Below, in pieces: positions 1 through 7,826 of a stretch of DNA of 64,000 nt. A model generated the notes under the pieces. It had not been told where the DNA came from and did not search any database. It saw only the letters and a list, made by a program, of their open reading frames with translations. The translations under genes and the position numbers were made by a program. The stretch's first letter is position 1. Each line of letters starts with the position of its first letter. The stretch covers positions 102,154 to 166,153 of the forward strand of contig CALWUO010000001.1 of assembly GCA_944384745.1 (NCBI GenBank), written 5' to 3'. This stretch comes from an uncultured Butyricicoccus sp. Its GTDB lineage: Bacteria; Bacillota; Clostridia; Oscillospirales; Butyricicoccaceae.

Positions 1-1524
1 ATGCAGTTCGGCAGAGCTAGAGCCAAGCTTGCTCAGGACGATAAACGCAAAGTCACATTTAATGATGTAGCTGGTGCTGATGAGGAAAAAGCAGAGCTTC
101 AAGAAATTGTGGAATTCCTTAAAAATCCTAAAAAGTTTGTTGACCTCGGTGCAAGAATACCTAAGGGCGTGTTGCTTGTAGGCCCTCCAGGTACTGGTAA
201 AACACTACTAGCAAAGGCTGTCGCTGGTGAGGCTGGTGTACCATTCCTATCTATTTCTGGTTCAGATTTCGTTGAACTCTATGTCGGTGTTGGTGCTTCT
301 CGTGTGCGTGACCTGTTTGACCAAGCTAAGAAAAATTCTCCTGCAATCGTATTTATTGATGAAATTGATGCAGTAGGTCGTCAGCGTGGTGCTGGTTTAG
401 GTGGCGGACATGATGAACGTGAACAAACTCTTAACCAGTTACTTGTTGAAATGGACGGCTTTGGTGCTAATGAAGGCGTTATTATTATAGCAGCTACAAA
501 CCGACCAGATATTCTTGATAGAGCTCTTTTAAGACCAGGACGTTTTGACCGTCAAGTTTATGTTGGTGCTCCTGATGTAAAGGGCAGAGAACAAATCCTG
601 CATGTTCATGCAAGAAATAAGCAATTTGACCCAGATGTTGATTTTAATTCTATCGCTAAGGGTACAGTTGGTATGACTGGTGCAGACCTTGAAAACTTAT
701 TAAATGAGGCGGCACTACTTGCAGCTAGAAGAAACAAAAAGCTAATTACAAATGATGAAATTGAAGAGGCACTTCTAAAGGTTGAAATGGGTCCAGAAAA
801 GAAGAGCCGTGTTGTAAGTGAAAAGAAAAAGCGTATTGTTGCATATCATGAAGCAGGTCATGCTGTTGCTCATCATGCAATGGGTACTCTTGACCCAATT
901 CACTATATTACAATTATTCCTCGTGGCGGTGCTGGTGGCTTTACTATGTGGCGTCCACAAGAAGAAGGCGGTCTGGAAACAAAATCCTATTTTGAAGATA
1001 GCATTGTAACTGCTCTAGGTGGTCGTGTGGCTGAAAAGCTTATATTTAATGAGATTACAACTGGTGCGTCTGGTGATATTCGTCAGGCTACCGCAATGGC
1101 TCGTGCTATGGTTGTCAACTATGGTATGAGTGATAAAATCGGCACTGTTGACTATGGTGACAGTGGAGAAGTGTTTATAGGTCGTGACTTAGGTGCAACT
1201 CACAGTTATTCTGAAGATAAGGCGGCTGAAATTGACGCTGAAGTTCATCGTATTATTGATGAGGCTTATAAGCGTTGCACAAAAATTCTTACAGAGCATG
1301 ATAAACAGTTACATGATGTTGCTGAATATCTGCTACGTAATGAGACAATGGACGGAGATGTATTTGTTAAAATCTTTAATGGTGAATATGTGCCAGATAA
1401 GACTGCAACAGTTGCATCTGCTGAAGAATTAAATCGCACTCCAGAGGGCGTAGACGAACAAAACCCTAATGGTGAGCAGGAAAAAGACAAAGTATCTTTA
1501 GATAAAAAAGAAGATAATGAATAA
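1..1524 (+). CDS. ftsH: ATP-dependent zinc metalloprotease FtsH, 3' part
   Basis: FtsH is a membrane-anchored AAA+ protease that unfolds and degrades membrane and regulatory proteins at the cytoplasmic face of the membrane. The visible 507 residues hold the AAA module, with Walker A GPPGTGKT at about 61-68, Walker B ending FIDEID at about 118-123 and an arginine-finger region near RPGRFDR. The zinc protease follows, with HEAGH at 283-287. The tail is hydrophilic and Glu/Lys/Asp rich. The two N-terminal membrane segments and the extracytoplasmic domain are missing because the window starts inside the gene. The ATG at position 1 is an internal methionine of the family alignment, not the start. 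A strong terminator follows 2 bases after the stop. Confidence 0.97.
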   Translation: MQFGRARAKLAQDDKRKVTFNDVAGADEEKAELQEIVEFLKNPKKFVDLGARIPKGVLLVGPPGTGKTLLAKAVAGEAGVPFLSISGSDFVELYVGVGASRVRDLFDQAKKNSPAIVFIDEIDAVGRQRGAGLGGGHDEREQTLNQLLVEMDGFGANEGVIIIAATNRPDILDRALLRPGRFDRQVYVGAPDVKGREQILHVHARNKQFDPDVDFNSIAKGTVGMTGADLENLLNEAALLAARRNKKLITNDEIEEALLKVEMGPEKKSRVVSEKKKRIVAYHEAGHAVAHHAMGTLDPIHYITIIPRGGAGGFTMWRPQEEGGLETKSYFEDSIVTALGGRVAEKLIFNEITTGASGDIRQATAMARAMVVNYGMSDKIGTVDYGDSGEVFIGRDLGATHSYSEDKAAEIDAEVHRIIDEAYKRCTKILTEHDKQLHDVAEYLLRNETMDGDVFVKIFNGEYVPDKTATVASAEELNRTPEGVDEQNPNGEQEKDKVSLDKKEDNE

Positions 1525-1526
1525 TT

Positions 1527-1558
1527 AAAAGTCCGCTGTGAAAACAGCGGACTTTTTT
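1527..1558 (+). terminator. Bidirectional terminator, ftsH / symporter
   Basis: A perfect 13-bp stem (1527-1539 with 1544-1556) has a GAAA loop, and the right arm runs into a T tract. The left flank is A-rich, so it should also work for the opposing symporter gene that ends at 1557. Confidence 0.9.
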
Positions 1559-2879
1559 AGCCTATGCCACCAAACATAATGCCTAGTATAACAACTAAAA
1601 TTGCGATTGGCACATAAACATATCTTGCAAGGATATCAAATGAATTTGATATTGTTTTTGCTCTGCCGATTTGCAGTTCTTCTTTAATTTTTTTAGTTCC
1701 AAGCACCCAAAAGATAACAATAGCTCCCAAAGCTGCACCTATTGGAACAATATATATACTTACTATATCCATCCAATTATTTAATTTATTTTCTTCCTCA
1801 ATAAATAAACCAGCTATAAAAACTATTGCACCAACTGATATTACAGCTAAATTTCTAGGCATTTTTAAATGCTTTTGAGCAGCTTCTGCACAAACTTCAA
1901 ACATATTTGCAAGTGAAGTTATACCCGCAAATAACACCGAAATAAAAAACAAGATTGCAAATAATCTTCCTGCTGGCATTTGCTGAAATACACGAGGTAA
2001 AGTATGGAAAATAAGTGGAGGACCAGCGGCTGGGTTAAGTCCAAAGGCAAACACGGCTGGAATAACTGCAAAACCTGAAACCATAGCCGCACATGTATCT
2101 AAAAAAGATGTCATTCCAGCAGCATGAAGTATATTTTCTTTTTTGCTTAGATATGAACCATATATAATCATTCCTGAACCTGTGACAGAAAGAGAGAAAA
2201 ACGCTTGTCCCATTGCCATAATCCAAGTTTGAGGGTTTTTGAGATATTCCCATTTTGGAATAAGCAGATATTTATAACCTAAAATTGCATCTGAATTTAA
2301 AAATGCAACTCTAACAGCCACAATTACAAATAATATAAAAAATGTAGGCATCATAATTTTATTTACTTTTTCAATGCCTTCAGATATACCGCAGATTAGA
2401 ATTATTATGGTTATAATAACCACTGTTAAATGCCATGGAATACTACCAAAAGCACCTGTTATATTTGCAAAAGCGGTTTCTGGTACTTCAGTCATAAGAG
2501 AACCTGTAACCGAAGCTAAAAATGTGCGAAGCACCCAGCCCACAATTACAGAATAGCCTATTGCTATACCCATTGAACCTAAAAGCGGGATTGCACCAAG
2601 AAACGCACCGCCTTTTTTACCTCTGCTTTTAAGTGAATAATCATATGAACCAATAGGTCCTGTACCTGTAAGTCTGCCAAAAGCAAATTCACCCGAAAGA
2701 CCAATACTACCAAATAAAATCACAAATAAACAATATGGTATAAGAAAAGCCGCCCCTCCATATTGACCAGTTTTATATGGAAACATCCAGATATTGCCCA
2801 TACCAACCGCAGAACCAACTGCCGCCAATACAAAGCCAAGTTTACTGGAGAATGTTCCATTTTGATTTGAGTTTTTCAT
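1557..2879 (-). CDS. Sodium:neurotransmitter symporter (NSS) family transporter
   Basis: This is a sodium-coupled amino acid or related solute transporter of the SNF/NSS (LeuT, MhsT, Tyt1) family in the cytoplasmic membrane. It has 440 residues, the family's usual bacterial length, with about 11 hydrophobic segments. The N-terminus shows the family signature GSAVGMGNIWMFPYKTG, the unwound first helix that binds substrate and sodium. The start is the ATG at 2877-2879, preceded by GGAGG at a good distance; an in-frame TTG 12 bases upstream overlaps that Shine-Dalgarno site and is unlikely. The gene stands alone, is divergent from the threonine operon and shares a terminator with ftsH. Substrate cannot be read from sequence; aromatic or branched amino acids are the usual range. 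Confidence 0.92.
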   Translation of the reverse strand: MKNSNQNGTFSSKLGFVLAAVGSAVGMGNIWMFPYKTGQYGGAAFLIPYCLFVILFGSIGLSGEFAFGRLTGTGPIGSYDYSLKSRGKKGGAFLGAIPLLGSMGIAIGYSVIVGWVLRTFLASVTGSLMTEVPETAFANITGAFGSIPWHLTVVIITIIILICGISEGIEKVNKIMMPTFFILFVIVAVRVAFLNSDAILGYKYLLIPKWEYLKNPQTWIMAMGQAFFSLSVTGSGMIIYGSYLSKKENILHAAGMTSFLDTCAAMVSGFAVIPAVFAFGLNPAAGPPLIFHTLPRVFQQMPAGRLFAILFFISVLFAGITSLANMFEVCAEAAQKHLKMPRNLAVISVGAIVFIAGLFIEEENKLNNWMDIVSIYIVPIGAALGAIVIFWVLGTKKIKEELQIGRAKTISNSFDILARYVYVPIAILVVILGIMFGGIG

Positions 2880-2912
2880 TTTTTCCTCCAAATTATTATC
2901 GTATGTTTAGTT

Positions 2913-2941
2913 ATTATAGCATAATTTTAATCTGCTAACAA
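2913..2941 (-). promoter_or_regulatory. Promoter of the NSS symporter gene
   Basis: Read on the minus strand, TTGTTA (2936-2941) and TATAAT (2913-2918) are 17 bases apart, 34 bases before the ATG. It is a sigma-A type promoter. Confidence 0.75.
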
Positions 2942-3080
2942 TTAAAGTTGAATTTTATTTTAGATAGCTTTTTGCATTAGTAAAATATAGTAAAAATTAT
3001 ATAATATATACAGAATAAACCTATATGACAAAAAAACAAAAAGATTTTTGTAAAAACATCAAAATTTATCAATTTCACCA

Positions 3081-3109
3081 TTGCAAATCGTTAAAACCTA
3101 TGGTACGAT
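3081..3109 (+). promoter_or_regulatory. Promoter of the ACT-hom-thrB(-lysC) operon
   Basis: TTGCAA (3081-3086) and TACGAT (3104-3109) are 17 bases apart, with an extended -10 TG at 3101-3102. The expected start falls near 3116, giving a leader of about 37 bases. No attenuator-like hairpin or riboswitch is visible in that leader. Confidence 0.7.
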
Positions 3110-3152
3110 TATAAGGCTTGAAAGACATATGTATTTTTCAGGAGGACAAATC

Positions 3153-3596
3153 ATGGATACGGATACTAAATATTATCTGGTAGAACGCACTTTATTACCT
3201 GAGGTTTTTCGCAAGGTTGTTAAAGCAAATGCGGCACTTCACACTGGACGTGTTAAAACTGCAAGTGAAGCGGCTCAAAGCGTTGGGCTTTCCAGAAGTG
3301 CGTATTATAAATATAAAGATGGCATTAGACCATTTTATGAGGCAGCTCATAATAGAACTATCAATTTTCATTTAATGCTTATTGATAGACCAGGGGTGCT
3401 TAGTAATATTTTAGGGCTTTTTGCCCGTGTAGGTGCAAATGTACTTACAATAAATCAATCAATTCCTATTGGTGGTCAAGCAGCAGTTACTATTGCAGCT
3501 CGCACCGCTGAAATGAAATGCACAGTCGAATCACTAATGGAACGTGCACAGGCTTTAGATGGTGTGCTTAGAGTTGTGATTTTGGCAAGTGAGTAA
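3153..3596 (+). CDS. ACT domain protein, PheB/UPF0735 family
   Basis: A small cytoplasmic protein of 147 residues, probably an amino-acid-sensing regulatory protein. The N-terminal part (about 1-65) resembles a small helix-turn-helix, with SEAAQSVGLSRSAYYKY followed by KDGIRPF. The C-terminal part (about 70-145) is an ACT domain starting at FHLMLIDRPGVLSNILGLFA. This layout matches the UPF0735/PheB family often found just upstream of hom in Firmicutes. The start is the ATG at 3153, 5 bases after AGGAGG-like AGGAGGACAAATC; the upstream reading frame lacks a ribosome site. It leads the operon, 24 bases before hom. The exact function of the family is not settled. Confidence 0.88.
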   Translation: MDTDTKYYLVERTLLPEVFRKVVKANAALHTGRVKTASEAAQSVGLSRSAYYKYKDGIRPFYEAAHNRTINFHLMLIDRPGVLSNILGLFARVGANVLTINQSIPIGGQAAVTIAARTAEMKCTVESLMERAQALDGVLRVVILASE

Positions 3597-3620
3597 TTGA
3601 AAAATTGGAGGAAAAATATT

Positions 3621-4754
3621 ATGATTAAAGTAGCAATATTAGGTCATGGCACAGTTGGTTCTGGCGTTTATGAAGTATTTGATATGAATGCTCAAAAAAT
3701 CGCCAAGTCAGTAGGGCAACCAGTAGAAGTAAAATATGTGCTGGATTTGCGTGATTTCTCTCATTTGCCTTATGGTGACAAGTTCGTTTCCGATTTTTCA
3801 GTTATTGAAAATGACCCAGAAGTAACAGTAGTTGCTGAAGTTATGGGCGGCACAGGTGCAGCTTATGAATTTACCAAACGTTCACTTATGGCTGGTAAAA
3901 GCGTTTGCACATCAAATAAAGAGCTTGTTGCAACAAAAGGCGATGAACTTTTAAAAATCGCTGAAGAAAATAATGTGAATTATCTGTTTGAGGCCTCTGT
4001 TGGTGGTGGCATTCCTCTGCTTAGACCTATGATGCAATGTTTAGCCGCTAATGAAATTTTAGAAATTCGTGGCATCTTAAATGGTACAACTAACTATATT
4101 CTAACCCAAATGATACAGAATGGAGTTGCATTTGAGGACGCTTTAAAACAGGCTCAAGCAAATGGTTACGCTGAAAAAGACCCAACTGCTGATATTGAAG
4201 GTCATGACGCTTGCCGTAAAATCAGCATTTTATCAGACCTTGCATTTGGTGATAAATTTAATCCAGATGAAGTGCCATGTGAAGGCATAACAAAAATTAC
4301 ATTAACAGATGTTGAACAAGCTGAAAAATTAGGATATGCTATTAAACTTATAGGTCGTTCAGTTAAATGTGACGATGGAAAAGTTTATGCTTATGTAGCA
4401 CCTCATTTAATTGACAAACATCACCCTCTGGCATCTGTTGAAGATGTTTTCAATGCTGTTATGATTGATGGTAATGCAACTGGTGATGTAATGTTCTATG
4501 GCAAGGGTGCAGGTAAGCTTGCAACTGCATCTGCGGTTGTAGCAGACATGATGGATTCAATCGCTCATAGTGAAAAACGTCGTAATGTATCATGGGGAAG
4601 TGGTGAAAAACATCTGCTTAAATCAATAGATACACTTTCTAGTAAATGGTATGTGCGTATGCAGGGTGAACAAGGCAAGATTATGCCAGAAATGACAACA
4701 GCTGAAGCAAATAAGCAGTTTGCACAAGCTGAGTCTTGTATGCGTATTCTATAA
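3621..4754 (+). CDS. hom: Homoserine dehydrogenase, lacking a full ACT domain
   Basis: Reduces aspartate semialdehyde to homoserine, the committed step to threonine and methionine, with NAD(P)H. The protein has 377 residues. Visible parts are the Rossmann nucleotide site GHGTVGSG near the N-terminus, the SNKELVA segment, the NGTTNYIL catalytic-domain motif and DPTADIEGHDA with its catalytic Asp/Lys region. Typical Firmicutes Hom has about 430 residues and ends in an ACT domain. Here only about 35 residues follow the catalytic core (from SKWYVRM), so the ACT domain is missing or reduced to its first strand. The ATG at 3621 has GGAGG 10 bases upstream. The stop overlaps nothing; thrB follows after 14 bases. 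Confidence 0.95.
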   Translation: MIKVAILGHGTVGSGVYEVFDMNAQKIAKSVGQPVEVKYVLDLRDFSHLPYGDKFVSDFSVIENDPEVTVVAEVMGGTGAAYEFTKRSLMAGKSVCTSNKELVATKGDELLKIAEENNVNYLFEASVGGGIPLLRPMMQCLAANEILEIRGILNGTTNYILTQMIQNGVAFEDALKQAQANGYAEKDPTADIEGHDACRKISILSDLAFGDKFNPDEVPCEGITKITLTDVEQAEKLGYAIKLIGRSVKCDDGKVYAYVAPHLIDKHHPLASVEDVFNAVMIDGNATGDVMFYGKGAGKLATASAVVADMMDSIAHSEKRRNVSWGSGEKHLLKSIDTLSSKWYVRMQGEQGKIMPEMTTAEANKQFAQAESCMRIL

Positions 4755-4768
4755 TACAGGAGAAAAAA

Positions 4769-5662
4769 ATGATTGAGGTAAAAGTCCCAGCAACAAGTGC
4801 TAATATGGGTTCAGGTTATGACTCAATAGGTATTGCACTAAATCTATATAACACAATTAAAATGGAAGAGTCAGATTGTATTGATATAAGTGATGTTTCT
4901 GGTGCATCTATTCCAATGGACGAAACCAATCTAATATATCAATGTGCGAAAAAAGTTTATGATATCTGCGGAAAACCATTAAAAGGTATGAAAATTATTG
5001 AGCAGTGCGACATTCCGCAAACAAGGGGTTTAGGCTCTTCCTCTGCTTGTACGGTTGCAGGTATTTTAGGTGCTAATGCTCTTTTAGGTAATCCGTTGGA
5101 TAGAGAAAGTATAATAGACCTTGCAGCAAATATTGAAGGTCACCCTGACAACTCTACACCTGCTATTTTAGGCGGTTTCTGTGTTGCTCTTTTAGAGTAT
5201 GGCAAAGTATGGAGTGTTCGAGTGCCTATGAATGGAAAGGTTGAATTTATAACTTTTATTCCAGATTTTGAGCTATCAACTGAAAAAGCCCGTGCAGCAC
5301 TTCCTAAAACTATTGCTCATCATGATGCAGTGTTTAATTTATCCCGTGCAGCATTGCTTGCTGGTAGCCTTACAACTGGTAAGCTTGAAAACTTAGGTGT
5401 TGCAGTTGGCGACTGTCTGCACCAACCTTATAGATTTGATTTAATTCCAGATGGTCGTGAGCTTGTACATGCCGCTAAGGCTATGGGTGCATTAGGCACT
5501 TTTATTTCTGGTGCAGGTCCATCTATAATTGCAGTTGTGGACGCACATGACAGAACATATCTTTCCCGTGCAGAAATGTACTGCGAGCATAATTTTCCGC
5601 ATTGGAAGCCTATTCGCCTTGTGTGTGATGAAGTCGGTGCAGTTGTAACCGAAATAAAATAA
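4769..5662 (+). CDS. thrB: Homoserine kinase
   Basis: A GHMP-family kinase that phosphorylates homoserine to O-phosphohomoserine for threonine synthase. It has 297 residues, the usual length. The GHMP ATP-binding motif is RGLGSSSACTVAG at about residues 86-98, the N-terminal motif is PATSANMGSGYDSIG, and a C-terminal GTFISGAGPS glycine motif is present. The start is the ATG at 4769 after AGGAGAAAAA. It follows hom by 14 bases and precedes lysC by 50. No thrC (threonine synthase) lies in the window, so the pathway is completed elsewhere. Confidence 0.96.
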   Translation: MIEVKVPATSANMGSGYDSIGIALNLYNTIKMEESDCIDISDVSGASIPMDETNLIYQCAKKVYDICGKPLKGMKIIEQCDIPQTRGLGSSSACTVAGILGANALLGNPLDRESIIDLAANIEGHPDNSTPAILGGFCVALLEYGKVWSVRVPMNGKVEFITFIPDFELSTEKARAALPKTIAHHDAVFNLSRAALLAGSLTTGKLENLGVAVGDCLHQPYRFDLIPDGRELVHAAKAMGALGTFISGAGPSIIAVVDAHDRTYLSRAEMYCEHNFPHWKPIRLVCDEVGAVVTEIK

Positions 5663-5712
5663 CTTTGCTTTTTACCCTTAATGTAGGGTTTATAAGGAGG
5701 AAAATATATAAC

Positions 5713-6921
5713 ATGAGTCTTATTGTTCAGAAGTTCGGTGGAACATCTGTTGCCAACACCGAGCGTATTTTCAATGTAGCAGATATTGCAACATCTGCTT
5801 ATAAGGCGGGCAATCAGGTAGTAGTTGTTGTATCTGCTCAAGGTGATACAACTGATGATTTAATCGAAAAAGCAGCCCAAATTAATAAACGTCCATCAAA
5901 GCGTGAAATGGACGTACTACTTTCAACTGGTGAAATGATTTCTATGTCATTACTTGCTATGGCTATCCAAAAACTTGGATATCCTGTTATCTCTCTCACT
6001 GGTTGGCAAGCGGGCATTAAAACAGATATTAATTACTCAGAAGCTCGTATACGTAAAGTAACTGCTGAGCGTATTCGCTCCGAACTTGATAGAAACCGTA
6101 TTGTTATTGTTGCTGGTTTCCAAGGTATTAACAAACAGGACGATATCACAACTTTAGGTCGTGGCGGCTCTGATACAACCGCTGTTGCAATCGCAGCTTC
6201 ACTTGGTGCTGATTTATGTCAGATTTACACCGATGTTGATGGCGTTTATACAGCAGACCCACGAATTGTTCCTAATGCTAAAAAGTTATCCACTATAACT
6301 TATGATGAAATGCTAGAGCTTGCAAGCCTTGGTGCACAGGTGCTTCACAATCGCTCGGTTGAGATGGCTAAGAAATATAATGTTGATTTGGAAGTTGTGT
6401 CCAGCTTTACCCGTAATGAGGGTACAAAAGTCAAGGAGGGTTCAAACATGGAGAAAATGAATGTAAGCGGCGTTGCTCGTGATAATAACTGTGCTAGAAT
6501 TGCTATTATTAACCTGCCAGATGAGCCAGGTGTAGCTTTCCGCACATTTGCACTACTGGCTAAATATAAAATCAATGTAGATATTATTCTACAATCAGTA
6601 GGTCAAGACCATAAAAAGTCTATAACCTTCACAATTCCTCAAAGCAGTGTAGAGGAAACAGAACGTATTTTACGTGAAAATAAAGACCAACTTGGTTTTG
6701 AAGATATCTCTGTTAATACTGCTGTTGCTAAGGTTTCTATTGTTGGTGCTGGTATGGCGTCTAACTCTGGTGTTGCAGCTAAAATGTTTGAAGCTCTCGC
6801 ATCTGCTGGTATCAATATCCGTATGATTTCCACTTCTGAAATCAAAATTTCTGTACTTATCAATGAGGAAGATTCTGAAAAGGCTGTTAAAGCTATCCAT
6901 GATAAGTTCTTTAATGCATAA
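5713..6921 (+). CDS. lysC: Aspartokinase (alpha subunit, full-length product)
   Basis: Phosphorylates aspartate, the first step of the lysine, threonine and methionine branches. It has 402 residues. The amino acid kinase domain (1-235) starts with the KFGGTSV motif, and two ACT domains follow (about 260-400; FRTFALLAKYKINVDIILQ and MFEALASAGINIRMIS). This is the class II, B. subtilis LysC-like layout. AAGGAGG lies 12 bases before the ATG, a rather long spacing; a small hairpin (ACCCT 5674-5678 with AGGGT 5685-5689) sits just before it. Inside the gene a second strong ribosome site and in-frame ATG at 6448 would give a separate beta subunit. It lies 50 bases after thrB and probably belongs to the same operon. 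Confidence 0.96.
   Translation: MSLIVQKFGGTSVANTERIFNVADIATSAYKAGNQVVVVVSAQGDTTDDLIEKAAQINKRPSKREMDVLLSTGEMISMSLLAMAIQKLGYPVISLTGWQAGIKTDINYSEARIRKVTAERIRSELDRNRIVIVAGFQGINKQDDITTLGRGGSDTTAVAIAASLGADLCQIYTDVDGVYTADPRIVPNAKKLSTITYDEMLELASLGAQVLHNRSVEMAKKYNVDLEVVSSFTRNEGTKVKEGSNMEKMNVSGVARDNNCARIAIINLPDEPGVAFRTFALLAKYKINVDIILQSVGQDHKKSITFTIPQSSVEETERILRENKDQLGFEDISVNTAVAKVSIVGAGMASNSGVAAKMFEALASAGINIRMISTSEIKISVLINEEDSEKAVKAIHDKFFNA
6430..6450 (+). promoter_or_regulatory. Internal ribosome binding site and start for the LysC beta subunit
   Basis: Inside lysC, AAGGAGGG (6433-6440) is followed 7 bases later by ATG (6448-6450), in the lysC frame (245 codons after the first ATG). Translation from here gives 157 residues, MEKMNVSG onward, holding exactly the two ACT domains. 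Class II aspartokinases of Bacillus are known to be alpha2beta2 complexes made in this way; that this applies here is inferred. Confidence 0.8.
6448..6921 (+). CDS. Aspartokinase beta subunit (nested in-frame product)
   Basis: The nested product of the internal start holds 157 residues, made only of the C-terminal ACT regulatory region of LysC. In B. subtilis aspartokinase II the equivalent protein forms a complex with the full-length alpha subunit and mediates feedback by lysine. The evidence here is the near-perfect Shine-Dalgarno site at 6433-6440 and the position of the ATG exactly between the kinase and ACT domains. It is not an independent gene. Confidence 0.72.
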   Translation: MEKMNVSGVARDNNCARIAIINLPDEPGVAFRTFALLAKYKINVDIILQSVGQDHKKSITFTIPQSSVEETERILRENKDQLGFEDISVNTAVAKVSIVGAGMASNSGVAAKMFEALASAGINIRMISTSEIKISVLINEEDSEKAVKAIHDKFFNA

Positions 6922-6933
6922 AATTATACAGAT

Positions 6934-6960
6934 ATCGCTTGCGACAAAGTGCGATTTTTT
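6934..6960 (+). terminator. Probable terminator after lysC
   Basis: A short stem ATCGC (6934-6938) with GCGAT (6951-6955) is followed by six T. A second hairpin follows directly (GGCGTGTTCC 6962-6971 with GGAGCACGCC 6979-6988, one wobble). Together they probably end the threonine operon. Confidence 0.55.
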
Positions 6961-6972
6961 CGGCGTGTTCCA

Positions 6973-7002
6973 TTGTATGGAGCACGCCATTTGTGTTATA
7001 AT
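6973..7002 (+). promoter_or_regulatory. Possible promoter of rlmB
   Basis: A clear TATAAT at 6997-7002 is preceded by a weak -35 TTGTAT (6973-6978) at 18 bases. The -35 lies inside the hairpin at 6962-6988. Confidence 0.5.
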
Positions 7003-7038
7003 ACATTCTGTGTAATATAATACGGAGTTGAAAAAAAT

Positions 7039-7806
7039 ATGTTTGATAAAAAACAGAATAACAATACTCCACAGATGGATAATATGCTTATAGAGGGCAG
7101 AAATGCTGTAAGTGAGCTTATTAAATCAGGTCAAGCTGTGGATAAACTGTTTGTAGCTGAAAACGCACATGGAAGAATGGGTGAAATTATCGCCCTTGCT
7201 AAAAAAAATGGTGTACCAGTTACAATCTGTGACCGTCGTAAGCTAGACAGCATGAGTCAAACAGGCAATCATCAGGGCGTTATAGCTCAAGCGGCTGCAC
7301 AAGATTATGTTTCTTTAGATGAGCTTTTTGAACGTGCAGAGCAAAAGGGCGAAAAACCTCTTTTTGTTATCTGTGATGGCTTGGAAGACCCTCACAATTT
7401 AGGGGCTATTGTTCGTTCTGCTGAAGCCGCAGGTGCACATGGTATTATCATACCTAAACGTAGAGCAGTGGGTTTAACTGGCATTGTAGCAAGGGCGTCT
7501 GCTGGTGCTTTGGCACATATGCCAGTGCATAAAGCAACAAATCTTGCAAGCACCATAGATGAAATAAAAAAACGTGGTGTTTGGGTTTATGGTGCGGAAG
7601 CTGATGGCACAGTAGACCTTTACAAGGCTGATTTTGCAGATGCAACCGCTTTGGTTATTGGCTCAGAGGGTAACGGTATAAGCCGTTTAATCCGTGAAAA
7701 ATGTGATTTTATTGTTAGCATTCCAATGCGTGGAAAGGTTAATTCTTTAAATGCATCAAATGCAGCCGCTATTTTACTTTATGAAGCTGTTCGTCGCAGA
7801 ATTTAA
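7039..7806 (+). CDS. rlmB: 23S rRNA (guanosine-2'-O-)-methyltransferase, RlmB type (SpoU/TrmH)
   Basis: A SPOUT-fold methyltransferase using S-adenosylmethionine; RlmB methylates G2251 of 23S rRNA in E. coli. It has 255 residues. The N-terminal substrate-binding domain (about 17-95, starting IEGRNAVSEL) is followed by the SpoU catalytic domain with motif 1 DPHNLGAIVRSAEAAG, motif 2 VIGSEGNGISR and motif 3 IPMRGKVNSLNASNAA. The ATG at 7039 lies after GGAGTTG. The downstream gene starts 20 bases later and is probably co-transcribed. It could instead act on another rRNA site, as SpoU paralogues are hard to separate; a second paralogue lies at 28498. Confidence 0.9.
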   Translation: MFDKKQNNNTPQMDNMLIEGRNAVSELIKSGQAVDKLFVAENAHGRMGEIIALAKKNGVPVTICDRRKLDSMSQTGNHQGVIAQAAAQDYVSLDELFERAEQKGEKPLFVICDGLEDPHNLGAIVRSAEAAGAHGIIIPKRRAVGLTGIVARASAGALAHMPVHKATNLASTIDEIKKRGVWVYGAEADGTVDLYKADFADATALVIGSEGNGISRLIREKCDFIVSIPMRGKVNSLNASNAAAILLYEAVRRRI

Positions 7807-7826
7807 TTAAAAGGGAGGGTTTTGAT

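Noticed and set aside
1..3. ATG at the first base as the true start of ftsH
   Set aside because: The family needs two N-terminal membrane segments before this point. The Met is an internal residue at the linker, so the gene is cut by the window edge.
2880..2891. TTG at 2891 as the symporter start
   Set aside because: It overlaps the GGAGG ribosome site that serves the ATG at 2879.
6136..6146. GACGATAT inside lysC as a sigma-28 promoter
   Set aside because: It lies in conserved kinase coding sequence with no suitable -35 and no gene start behind it. It shows that the 8-mer alone is weak evidence.
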